Shown in pieces: positions 48,181 to 56,209 of a stretch of 64,000 nt of DNA; position 1 is the first letter of the stretch; every line of letters starts with the position of its first letter. Made by a program: the position numbers and the translations under genes. Where the stretch lies: the NCBI RefSeq assembly GCF_036226605.1, contig NZ_CP109000.1, positions 5,638,501 to 5,702,500 of the forward strand, in the 5' to 3' direction. The stretch is from Streptomyces sp. NBC_00704. GTDB lineage: Bacteria > Actinomycetota > Actinomycetes > Streptomycetales > Streptomycetaceae. The notes beneath the pieces are model-generated. The model did no database searches, was not told the origin of the DNA, and saw nothing but the letters and a program-made list of their open reading frames with translations.

Positions 48181-49722
48181 ATGGTGGGTATAGTGCCCGC
48201 CTTTCTGGAAATGGCTCGCACCTTTCCTGAAAAGTGCGCCGTCGAATGCGACGGACGTGAAGTGACCTATGCGGAACTGGCCCGCCGGGTCCGTGCGACG
48301 GCCCGCGAGCTGGGACCCGGGCCCGGACCGGTCGGGGTCCTGACGGACCGCTCCGAAGCCACCGTCGTCGCCCTTCTGGGCATCCTGGCCGCGGGCGGGG
48401 TCTACGTCCCCGTCGACCCGGCCTTCCCCGCCGCCCGCCGGCAGGCGCTCCTGGAGGCGGCCGGCTGCACCCGCGTCCTCGACCCGTCCCACCCCTCCGA
48501 GCCGTCCGAGCCGTCCGAGCATTCCAGGGCGTGGCCCGCGTCCGGGGCGGTGCCGGAGGCGGAGGACCCGGAAGCGCCCGCGTACACGCTCTTCACCTCC
48601 GGATCGACCGGGAAGCCCAAGCCCGTCCTCACCCCGCGGCGCGCCATCGCCGCCTCGGTCGCCTCGCTGCGCGACCTCTTCGCCCTCACCCCCGCGGACC
48701 GGGTCCTGCAGTTCGCCTCGCTCAACTGGGACACCTGTCTGGAGGAGATCCTCCCCGCGCTGACGACCGGCGCGACCCTCGTCTTCCACCGGGAGGCGTA
48801 CACCGGCTCGATCCCCCGGCTGCTCAGGGCCGTCGCCGCGAGCGGCGTCACCCTGCTCGACCTGCCGACCGCGTTCTGGCACGAACTCGTCCGCCACCTC
48901 ACCGACAGCGACGAACAACTGCCCGGCTGCGTACGCACGGTGGTCATCGGGGGCGAGGCCGTGAGCCCCGCCCGGCTCGCCGAGTGGCGGGCCCGCGACA
49001 CCGCGCGCGTCCGGCTCGTCAACACCTACGGGTGCACCGAGACGACGCTGATCACGCACGCCGCCGACCTGCACGGCCCCGAGGCGCCCGGACCGGGATC
49101 CTGGTGGGGCGAGCACGGCGGCGTCCCCGTCGGCAAGGCGCTGCCGCACGTCGCCGACGCCATCGGCCCGGACGGCGAACTCCTGGTCAGCGGACCGGCG
49201 TTGGCGCTGGGCTACCGGGATCTGCCGGAGATCACCGCCGAGCGCTTCGTGACCCGCCAGGGCCCTGAGGGACCCGTGCGCTGGTTCCGCACCGGCGACC
49301 GGGTCGCCCGCCGGGCGGACGGACACCTGGTCCACGAAGGCCGCCTCGACGCCGAGTTCAAGGTACGGGGCATCCGGGTCGACCCCGGCGAGATCGAGGC
49401 CCACCTGACCGCCCATCCGGAGGTCGGCGTCGCCGTCGTCGTCGGCACCCGGGTCGAGGACCGCACGACCGTGACCGCGTACGTGGTGCCCCAGCGGGCC
49501 GGCGCCGACGACGCCGCCCTCGCCCGCCAGGTCCTGCGCGACCTGCGCGCGAGCGTGCCCGGCCATCTCGTGCCCCACCGGGTCACCGTCGTCCCCGGAC
49601 TCGTCCACACCGCCGGCGGAAAGATCGACCGGCTCGGCACCCACCGACGTCACTCACCCGCCGCCGCACCGTCCGCCCCGGCGGAACGCCCCGGCGGCCT
49701 CACAGAACAGGACAACCGATGA
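48181..49722 (+). CDS. free-standing NRPS adenylation domain, predicted beta-lysine specific
   Basis: 513 residues. ATG 48181 has AAGGGA 8 bases upstream; ATG 48175 is less well placed. Core motifs are in order: YTLFTSGSTGKPKPVL (A3), NWDTCLEE (A4, Asp184), NTYGCTETT (A5), WFRTGDRV (A7), GRLDAEFKVRGIRVDPGEIE (A8) and GGKIDRL with Lys481 (A10). Pocket residues aligned by eye to GrsA read D-T-E-D-V-G-T-L-I plus Lys, close to the beta-lysine code as I remember it (DTEDVGTMV-K). The acidic residue at position 278 would suit a basic side chain. It should load the carrier protein encoded next, and a lysine 2,3-aminomutase lies in the same operon. Confidence 0.88.
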   Translation: MVGIVPAFLEMARTFPEKCAVECDGREVTYAELARRVRATARELGPGPGPVGVLTDRSEATVVALLGILAAGGVYVPVDPAFPAARRQALLEAAGCTRVLDPSHPSEPSEPSEHSRAWPASGAVPEAEDPEAPAYTLFTSGSTGKPKPVLTPRRAIAASVASLRDLFALTPADRVLQFASLNWDTCLEEILPALTTGATLVFHREAYTGSIPRLLRAVAASGVTLLDLPTAFWHELVRHLTDSDEQLPGCVRTVVIGGEAVSPARLAEWRARDTARVRLVNTYGCTETTLITHAADLHGPEAPGPGSWWGEHGGVPVGKALPHVADAIGPDGELLVSGPALALGYRDLPEITAERFVTRQGPEGPVRWFRTGDRVARRADGHLVHEGRLDAEFKVRGIRVDPGEIEAHLTAHPEVGVAVVVGTRVEDRTTVTAYVVPQRAGADDAALARQVLRDLRASVPGHLVPHRVTVVPGLVHTAGGKIDRLGTHRRHSPAAAPSAPAERPGGLTEQDNR

Positions 49723-49940
49723 GTCCCGACGACATGGTCGCCATCTTCCGCAGGGTTCTGGAGACCGACGGCGTCACGGCGGACACCGACTTCTTCGAGT
49801 CCGGCGGCGACTCGCTCATGGGCACCCGCGTGCTGAGCGCCGTCGCCCGCGCCCGGGGAGTGGAGCTGACCTTCGACGACCTCCTCGGGGCCCCCACGCC
49901 CGCGCTGCTCGCCGACCGCGTCGCGAGCGTGGCCCGATGA
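49719..49940 (+). CDS. free-standing peptidyl carrier protein
   Basis: 73 residues, overlapping both neighbours by 4 bases. Phosphopantetheine site FFESGGDSLMGTRVL with Ser32. Length and helix pattern are those of a single PCP. Sandwiched between the adenylation domain and a flavin amine oxidase, so it most likely carries the activated amino acid (predicted beta-lysine) while it is oxidised or handed on. Confidence 0.92.
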   Translation: MSPDDMVAIFRRVLETDGVTADTDFFESGGDSLMGTRVLSAVARARGVELTFDDLLGAPTPALLADRVASVAR

Positions 49941-51295
49941 GCCCGGCCGCGAACGCCCCGGCCGGCGCCCCGGCGCGCGTCGTCGTCGTGGGGGCGGGGC
50001 TCGCGGGCCTCACCGCCGCCGCCGACCTCGCCGGGCGCGGCGTCGACGTCCAGGTCCTCGAAGCCCGCGACCGGGTCGGCGGACGCACCCACGGCATCGA
50101 GGTCGCCCCCGGTGACTGGGCCGACGCCGGCGCCGCCTACCTGGGCGAGCGGCACACCGAACTGCTCGCGCTGATGGCCGCCTCCGGCCTCAAGACGGCG
50201 CCCACCGTCATGGAGGGGGACAGCCGCTTCGACGTCTCCGGCGCGGACCGCGCCGACAGCGTCCCCGGACGCTTCCCGCCGCTGAGCGGCGTGGCGCTGG
50301 GCGAGCTGTTCGACCTGCTGGACGAGGTCACCCGGTCCGTGCGCGTGGACGCCCCCTGGCTCACCCCGGACGCCGCACGCCTCGACGCCATGACGGCCGC
50401 CGAGTGGGCGGACGCCCGGCTGCGGCACCCGGACAGCCGGCTGTTCTTCCCGCTGTTCCTCGGCGAGATGATGGCCGCCGCCCCCGCCGACGTGTCCGTC
50501 CTGCACATGGCCTTCTACCTGCGCTCCGGCGGCGGGCTGCGCTACCTCAACGCCTTCGCCGGGGGCGCCCAGGAGTGGCGGATCGACGGCGGCGCGCACC
50601 GGCTCGGCGAGGCCCTCGCGGCCGGGCTGGGCGACCGGGTGCGGCTGTCCGAGCCGGTCACCGCGGTGGAGCAGGACGACGACGGCGTGACGGTGCGCTC
50701 CGCGAGCGGCGCCACCCGCGCCGACGCGGTGATCGTCGCGCTGCCCCCGGTCCTCGCCGACCGGATCGACTACTCGCCCGCCCTGCCCGCCCCGCGCTCG
50801 GGGGAGCGCACCGGCCCCGGCTGCGCGGTCAAGGTCCATCTGGTCCACCCGTCCCCGCTGTGGCGCGAACAGGGCCTGTCCGGCTGGTCGGTGAGCGCCG
50901 AGGGCCCGCTGCTGTCCACGGTCGACGACTCACCCGAGGGCGGCGCGGGGATCCTGACCGGCTTCGTCACCGGCGAGGAGGCCCGCCGCTTCGCCGCGCT
51001 GCCCCTCGCCGAACAGCGCGCGGCCGCCGTCGCCCAGGCCCGCCGGCTCTTCCCCGACCTGCCCGAACCGGTCGGCTTCCATGTGACCGACTGGGTCAAC
51101 GACCCCTACAGCCGCGGCTGTTACGCCGCCCTGTTCGGTCCCGGCGACTGGTCGGCGCTCGGCCCCCACCTGACCCGCCCGCACGGCCGCGTCCACTGGG
51201 CCGGCACCGAGACCAGCACCGAGTTCTTCGGGCTGATGGAGGGCGCCGTCCGATCGGGCCACCGGGCCGCCGCGGAACTGACCGCCCCCCGCTAG
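49937..51295 (+). CDS. flavin monoamine oxidase-family enzyme
   Basis: 452 residues, ATG 49937 overlapping the carrier stop. N-terminal FAD fold VVVVGAGLAGLTAAADLAGRG, the GGRTHG motif and C-terminal WAGTETSTEFFGLMEG. The flavin amine oxidase family covers monoamine, polyamine and L-amino-acid oxidases and some desaturases. No signal peptide, so cytoplasmic. Strict coupling to a carrier protein suggests that the substrate is carrier-bound. With beta-lysine as cargo, oxidation of an amine to an imine or aldehyde is possible. Confidence 0.88.
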   Translation: MSPAANAPAGAPARVVVVGAGLAGLTAAADLAGRGVDVQVLEARDRVGGRTHGIEVAPGDWADAGAAYLGERHTELLALMAASGLKTAPTVMEGDSRFDVSGADRADSVPGRFPPLSGVALGELFDLLDEVTRSVRVDAPWLTPDAARLDAMTAAEWADARLRHPDSRLFFPLFLGEMMAAAPADVSVLHMAFYLRSGGGLRYLNAFAGGAQEWRIDGGAHRLGEALAAGLGDRVRLSEPVTAVEQDDDGVTVRSASGATRADAVIVALPPVLADRIDYSPALPAPRSGERTGPGCAVKVHLVHPSPLWREQGLSGWSVSAEGPLLSTVDDSPEGGAGILTGFVTGEEARRFAALPLAEQRAAAVAQARRLFPDLPEPVGFHVTDWVNDPYSRGCYAALFGPGDWSALGPHLTRPHGRVHWAGTETSTEFFGLMEGAVRSGHRAAAELTAPR

Positions 51296-51476
51296 CGGGC
51301 CGCCGACGGGCCGCTTCCGTCCCGGCCCGGTCCGCCCGCGGGAACCGCCCGCCCGTCGCGGCCGCCCGGCCCCCGCCGTCGTCCGGCGTTCGCCGTCGTC
51401 CGGCGCGACAGGGCCGGACGCCCGCGGTCGGCCGGCCCGAGTCACGAGACCACCCCGACATTCTCTGGAGAGCACC

Positions 51477-53201
51477 GTGACCACCAGCCCGATCGCCCCG
51501 CTCGCCGTCCGGCGGCAGTTCATGACCGACCCCGCCCTGGGAGCCGGCAACTTCCTCCAGAAGGCGCTGGAGGCGAACCCGAACAACACCGTCCCGTACG
51601 CCTTCACCCACACCACCGACCACCGGGGCGAGGTCGTGCTGCGCGGCCACAGCCTGCGCGACCTGGCCGCCCTGCGCGACCGGTACGCCCACTGGTACCT
51701 GGCCAACGGGGTCCGCCGGGGCGAGCCGGTCGCCGTCGTCGTCGCCGAGGGCCTCGAACCCCTGCTGCACTTCCTGGCGCTCACCGCCCTCGGCGCGGTG
51801 CCGGCCCTCATCAACGACGCCATGCCGCAGACCACGGCCCTGCGCTACATCGACCACGTCGGCGCGGTGGGCCTGGTCGCCGACGACCCGACCCGGCTGG
51901 TCGCGGCCTACCGCGCCGACGCCAACCGCCGCCGGCCCCGCTTCGTCGTCCCGGCCGCCGAGATCAAGGCGTACGAACCGAGCGGCCCGCTGCCCGAGGA
52001 CTACCCGTACGAGCACGCCGACGACGAGGTCGTGGCGCTCATCCACTCCTCCGGCACCACCGGCACCCCCAAGTCGACGATGCTCGCGCACCGCCAGTTC
52101 TGGGCCGGCAAGGAACCCCGCATGGAGCGGTTCCCCGCCTCGCCGGACGACCGGCTGATGTCCCTGATGCCGCACACCCACGCCGGCGGGCTCAGCTACT
52201 TCCTCACCGCCACCCTGCTCGGGCTGCCCACCGTGGTCATGGGCGACTGGCGGCGCGCCGCCGTGGAGCCCGTCATGGAGGCGTTCCGGCCGACCATGGT
52301 CGCCTCCTTCCCGCGCACCTTCGTCGAACTCGCCACGGGGGAGCCGCCCACCCGGGCGGCCGCCAGGGTGCACAGCTGGTTCAACACCGGCGACAGCGCC
52401 CACTACGGACACGTCCGCCGTCTGGTGCGGCTCGGCGAACGGCCCGCCGGGCTCATCAAGCCGTGGCTGCTGCCGCGCGGCCACGCGGGCGACGAGGCCG
52501 TCCCCGGCTCCCAGTTCATCGACGGACTGGGCTCCTCCGAGATGGGCATGGCCCTGTTCGGGCAGGTGACCACCCCCGAGTCCGAGCGCGACGACCGCTG
52601 CGTCGGCAAGCCCACCGAGGTCGTCACGGCCGCCGTCGTCCTCGACCCCGACGGCCGCGAGGTCCCCGACGGCACGGCCGGCCTGCTGGCCGTGAAGACC
52701 CCCTCGCGCACCCCCGGCTACTGGAACGCCCCCGAGCTGACCCGCAGCTTCGAGGTCGACGGCTACTGGCTGACGGGCGACGTGGCCCGCCGGGACGAGG
52801 AGGGGAACTTCTACCACCTCGACCGCACCGTGGACGTCATCGACACCGAGGACGGCCCGGTCTACAGCCTGCCCGCCGAGGAGGTGCTGCTCGCCGACTG
52901 CGGGGACGTGGTGCAGGACTGCGCCGTCGTCGGCGTGCCGGCCGAGAACGGCAGGGCACAGGTCCCCGTCGCCGTCGTACGGCTTCAGCCCGGCGTGGTC
53001 GAACCGTCCGCGACGCACCTGTGCGCACAGGCCAACAAGGAACTGGCCGCCGCCGGGCTCACGCCGCTGGAGGCCGTGATCGTCGCCCGCGACGCGGCCG
53101 ACTTCCCGACCGGCGTCACCGGCAAGGTCCTCAAGCGGGAGCTACGCACCCGCTGGGCCACCCTCTTCACCGGCGCCGCGCCCGCGCTGCCGGTCAGTTA
53201 G
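51477..53201 (+). CDS. acyl-CoA synthetase/AMP-dependent ligase
   Basis: 574 residues from GTG 51477 with GGAGAG upstream. ANL superfamily: the P-loop HSSGTTGTPKSTM, the GLGSSEMG segment, YWLTGDVARRDEEGNFYHLDR and a C-terminal GKVLKREL with the catalytic Lys. The architecture is that of acyl-CoA or acyl-ACP ligases, without the features of amino-acid-activating domains. A candidate starter-unit ligase for the PKS, or one that activates an aryl acid. Separated by 180 bases from the oxidase and followed after 7 bases by the aminomutase. Confidence 0.87.
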   Translation: MTTSPIAPLAVRRQFMTDPALGAGNFLQKALEANPNNTVPYAFTHTTDHRGEVVLRGHSLRDLAALRDRYAHWYLANGVRRGEPVAVVVAEGLEPLLHFLALTALGAVPALINDAMPQTTALRYIDHVGAVGLVADDPTRLVAAYRADANRRRPRFVVPAAEIKAYEPSGPLPEDYPYEHADDEVVALIHSSGTTGTPKSTMLAHRQFWAGKEPRMERFPASPDDRLMSLMPHTHAGGLSYFLTATLLGLPTVVMGDWRRAAVEPVMEAFRPTMVASFPRTFVELATGEPPTRAAARVHSWFNTGDSAHYGHVRRLVRLGERPAGLIKPWLLPRGHAGDEAVPGSQFIDGLGSSEMGMALFGQVTTPESERDDRCVGKPTEVVTAAVVLDPDGREVPDGTAGLLAVKTPSRTPGYWNAPELTRSFEVDGYWLTGDVARRDEEGNFYHLDRTVDVIDTEDGPVYSLPAEEVLLADCGDVVQDCAVVGVPAENGRAQVPVAVVRLQPGVVEPSATHLCAQANKELAAAGLTPLEAVIVARDAADFPTGVTGKVLKRELRTRWATLFTGAAPALPVS

Positions 53202-53208
53202 GAATCCG

Positions 53209-54606
53209 ATGGGAATCATGACGACACAGGGACCGCACACCCTGCCCGCACCGCAGCCCTACGAGTACGAGCGCGTCGTCCCGGTGGAACCCGACTGGCG
53301 TCGCCTGCCGGGCTGGAGCGAGGTCACCGCCGAACAGTGGCGGGACGCCCAGTGGCAGCGCGCGCACTGCGTGAAGACCGCCCGGCAGCTGAGGGCGGTG
53401 ACGGGCCCGCTGCTCCAGGACCGCTTCTACGACGACCTGGAGGCCGACCACAAGCGCTTCGCCACCATGTCGATGCTGCTGACCCCGCAGATGCTCAACA
53501 CCATGGCGCCCGACGCGCCGTTACGGCCGGCGGACTTCACGGACGCCTTCCTGGCCGACCCGGTCCGCCGTTACATGCTGCCGGTCGCCTCCGACCGCGA
53601 CCCGGAGTGGCCGAGCCACCCCTACGCCCAGCGGGACTCGCTGCACGAGGCGGAGATGTGGGTCGTCGAAGGGCTCACCCACCGCTACCCGACCAAGGTC
53701 CTGGCCGAACTGGTCTCCACCTGCCCCCAGTACTGCGGCCACTGCACCCGGATGGACCTGGTGGGGGGCTCCACCCCGCAGGTGGAGAAGCTGAAGCTGA
53801 CGCTCAAACCGGCGGACCGCCAGGACCAGATGATCGACTACCTCAAGCGCAACCCCGGCGTCCGCGACGTCGTCGTCTCCGGCGGCGACGTGGCCAACGT
53901 GCCGTGGCCGCGGCTGGAGTCGTTCCTGATGCGGCTGCTCGACCTGGAGAGCGTCCGCGACATCCGGCTGGCCACCAAGGCCCTCGCCGGACTGCCCCAG
54001 CACTGGCTCCAGCCGGCGGTCCTCGAAGGACTGGAACGCGTGGCGCGCACCGCCGCCCGCCGCTCGGTGAACCTGGCGGTGCACACCCACGTCAACCACG
54101 CCCAGTCCGTCACCCCGCTGGTGGCCGAGGCCGCCCGGGCCGCGCTGGACGCCGGCGTGCGCGACATCCGCAACCAGGGCGTCGTGATGCGCGGCGTCAA
54201 CGACACCCCCAAGGCGCTGCTCGACCTGTGCATGGTCCTCCAGGGCGAGGCGAACATCCTGCCCTACTACTTCTACATGTGCGACATGATCCCGAACGCC
54301 GAGCACTGGCGCATCGCGGTGTGGGAGGCGCAGGAGCTCCAGCACGCCGTCATGGGCTACCTGCCCGGCTACGCGACACCGCGGATCGTGTGCGACGTCC
54401 CCTACGTCGGCAAGCGCTGGGTCCACCAACTCGTCGACTACGACCGGGAACGCGGCGTCTCGCAGTGGACGAAGAACTACCGCACCGGCATCGAGCTGGA
54501 CGACCCCGAGGCGCTCGCACGCCGTCACCCGTTCTACGACCCCATCACCACGCTGCCCGAGGCGGGCCGGCGCTGGTGGCGGGAGAACGCACAGGAGAAG
54601 GGCTGA
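53209..54606 (+). CDS. kamA: radical-SAM lysine 2,3-aminomutase family enzyme
   Basis: 465 residues from ATG 53209 (AGGA upstream). The radical-SAM motif CPQYCGHC has Cys172, Cys176 and Cys179. Asp359 (MCDM) and Asp396 (VCDVPYVGK) are 37 residues apart, exactly as Asp293 and Asp330, which hold the lysine side-chain amine in the clostridial enzyme; both are changed in glutamate 2,3-aminomutases. Lys402 is the PLP lysine, in PYVGK instead of PGGGGK. Expected reaction: L-lysine to beta-lysine using PLP and SAM. Codon 105 (53521-53523) is TTA. It should supply the predicted beta-lysine adenylation domain upstream. Confidence 0.9.
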   Translation: MGIMTTQGPHTLPAPQPYEYERVVPVEPDWRRLPGWSEVTAEQWRDAQWQRAHCVKTARQLRAVTGPLLQDRFYDDLEADHKRFATMSMLLTPQMLNTMAPDAPLRPADFTDAFLADPVRRYMLPVASDRDPEWPSHPYAQRDSLHEAEMWVVEGLTHRYPTKVLAELVSTCPQYCGHCTRMDLVGGSTPQVEKLKLTLKPADRQDQMIDYLKRNPGVRDVVVSGGDVANVPWPRLESFLMRLLDLESVRDIRLATKALAGLPQHWLQPAVLEGLERVARTAARRSVNLAVHTHVNHAQSVTPLVAEAARAALDAGVRDIRNQGVVMRGVNDTPKALLDLCMVLQGEANILPYYFYMCDMIPNAEHWRIAVWEAQELQHAVMGYLPGYATPRIVCDVPYVGKRWVHQLVDYDRERGVSQWTKNYRTGIELDDPEALARRHPFYDPITTLPEAGRRWWRENAQEKG

Positions 54607-54608
54607 TC

Positions 54609-55238
54609 ATGACCGACCGGCACCCCGCCGCCGACCCGTCCGAGGGCGCGGTCCAGGAACTCGACCGCAGGGCCGTGCTGCGCAGCGCGGAGATCGTCGC
54701 GGGCATCCGCGACGACCAGTGGGACGCCCCCACCCCCTGCGGGAACTGGTCCCTGCGCCGCCTCCTCGCCCATATGACCGCCCAGCACCTCGGCTTCGCC
54801 GCGGCCGCGGGCGGCGGACCGGTCGACGAGTCGGTCTGGCGGGAGACGCCGCTCGCGGATCCCCGCCGCGCCTACGCCGACTCCGTCGACCGCGTCCTCG
54901 ACGCGTTCGCCGCCGACGGCGTGCTCGACCGGGAGTTCGCCCTGCCGTGGATCCATCCGACGATGCGGTTCGCCGCGGCCCGCGCGATCGGCTTCCACCT
55001 CGTGGACTACGTGGTGCACGGCTGGGACGTCGCGGTCTCCGTGGGCGTACCGGCGGCGTACGACGACGACCTCGTCGCGGCCGCCGCCGAGGTGGCCGTC
55101 AAGGAGGTGCCGACCGGGCCGTCACGGGAGCGTCCCGGCGCGGCGTTCGGGCCGCCGGTCGACCCGGCCGGCGCGGCGAGCGCCGAGGACCGGCTGCTCG
55201 CCTCGCTGGGCCGCGACCCGCGGTGGTCACCGGCGTGA
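54609..55238 (+). CDS. TIGR03086 / mycothiol-dependent maleylpyruvate isomerase-fold protein
   Basis: 209 residues, ATG 54609 after GAGAAGGG. DinB-like four-helix protein: WDAPTPCGNWSLRRLLAHMT with the first metal His, and GFHLVDYVVHGWDVA with two more His. Actinobacterial members of this large family are thiol-dependent S-transferases or isomerases; many are uncharacterised. Three bases after the aminomutase gene, so in the same operon. Its end overlaps by 12 bases the end of the convergent PaaI thioesterase. Confidence 0.82.
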   Translation: MTDRHPAADPSEGAVQELDRRAVLRSAEIVAGIRDDQWDAPTPCGNWSLRRLLAHMTAQHLGFAAAAGGGPVDESVWRETPLADPRRAYADSVDRVLDAFAADGVLDREFALPWIHPTMRFAAARAIGFHLVDYVVHGWDVAVSVGVPAAYDDDLVAAAAEVAVKEVPTGPSRERPGAAFGPPVDPAGAASAEDRLLASLGRDPRWSPA

Positions 55239-55700
55239 CGGGTCCTGCTGCCGCGCCTCGGGAGCCGGGCGGCTCCCGAGCGTGTGGCTCTGCCCCCGGA
55301 ACTCGGCGACCGCGACGCCGTCCGCCCGGCGCACGGTGACGTCGTACAGGCCGCCGCGCCCGAACCGGGTCCGCTCCACCGCCTCCGCGACCAGCTCGTC
55401 GTCCACCTCGGCCGGGCGCAGGAAGGTGATCTGGGCGCCCTGCGCCAGGGTCGTCGGCCCGTACGTGTTGCAGGCGAAGGCGAACGCCGCGTCCGCCAGC
55501 AGGAAGAGGAAGCCGCCGTGCCCGATGCCGTGGCCGTTCACCATGGCCTCCGTGACCCGCATGCCGACGGTCGCCCGCCCCGGCCCGGCGTCCAGCAGGG
55601 CGATGCCGAGCAGTTCGCAGGTGCGGTCCTTCGCGTACAGCTCCTCGGCGCGCCGCCGGGCCGCGAACTCCAGGTCGCTCTCCTCGCCGGTCCCCGTCAT
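55227..55700 (-). CDS. PaaI-family hydroxyphenylacetyl-CoA thioesterase-like protein
   Basis: 157 residues from ATG 55700. Hotdog fold with GHGIGHGGFLFLLADAAFAFACN, the signature of PaaI thioesterases, which hydrolyse ring-hydroxylated phenylacetyl-CoA. In this cluster an aryl-acyl thioester (for example an aminophenyl acyl-CoA or ACP) is a plausible target. Second hotdog thioesterase of the cluster, also on the minus strand. Divergent from the ACP gene. Confidence 0.87.
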   Translation of the reverse strand: MTGTGEESDLEFAARRRAEELYAKDRTCELLGIALLDAGPGRATVGMRVTEAMVNGHGIGHGGFLFLLADAAFAFACNTYGPTTLAQGAQITFLRPAEVDDELVAEAVERTRFGRGGLYDVTVRRADGVAVAEFRGQSHTLGSRPAPEARQQDPSRR

Positions 55701-55807
55701 CGAATGCCCTCAATTCCTTTTGTTTTCTCCGGACTTGGCGCGCCGATCCTTCCATCCGTGAGCGACCCCGGTCAACAGACCAGAAAACCATCCAGCCAAG
55801 GAGCGGC

Positions 55808-56209
55808 ATGACTTCGCGTACACCCTGGATTCAGGAATTGTCAGACACTCCGCCTTCCGAACGCCGGGCGCTCCTCGAATCGCTGGTCGTCGCGGAGTTC
55901 AAACGGGAACTGATGATGGACGACACGGAGGTGATGCCTCTCGGGGTGAGTTACTTCGAACTCGGACTCACCTCCCTCGGCGCCGTCGACACCCGGCGGC
56001 GGCTCGAACAGGAACTCGGCCGCACGCTCGACGCGGCCTTCCTGTTCAACCACCCCACGGTCGGGGACCTCGTCGACTTCCTGACCGCCGACGTGCTGCC
56101 CGAACTCTTCTCCGCCGGCCCGCCCGCCCCCGAGCCGGCCCAGGACGCAGGAGTGTCCACGTCCACGAAGCACCTGGTCAACGACATCCTCAAGGAGCTC
56201 TACCAGTGA
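55808..56209 (+). CDS. free-standing acyl carrier protein with docking tail
   Basis: 133 residues, ATG 55808 with AAGGAG upstream. Carrier domain with the phosphopantetheine site ELGLTSLGAVD (Ser56), followed by a Pro/Ala linker and a C-terminal helix TKHLVNDILKELYQ that looks like a docking element for the downstream PKS. It overlaps the PKS start by 4 bases. Likely carries the starter or an early acyl group. The charged helix at the N-terminus (ERRALLESLVVAEFKREL) is usual for PKS-type ACPs. Confidence 0.9.
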   Translation: MTSRTPWIQELSDTPPSERRALLESLVVAEFKRELMMDDTEVMPLGVSYFELGLTSLGAVDTRRRLEQELGRTLDAAFLFNHPTVGDLVDFLTADVLPELFSAGPPAPEPAQDAGVSTSTKHLVNDILKELYQ

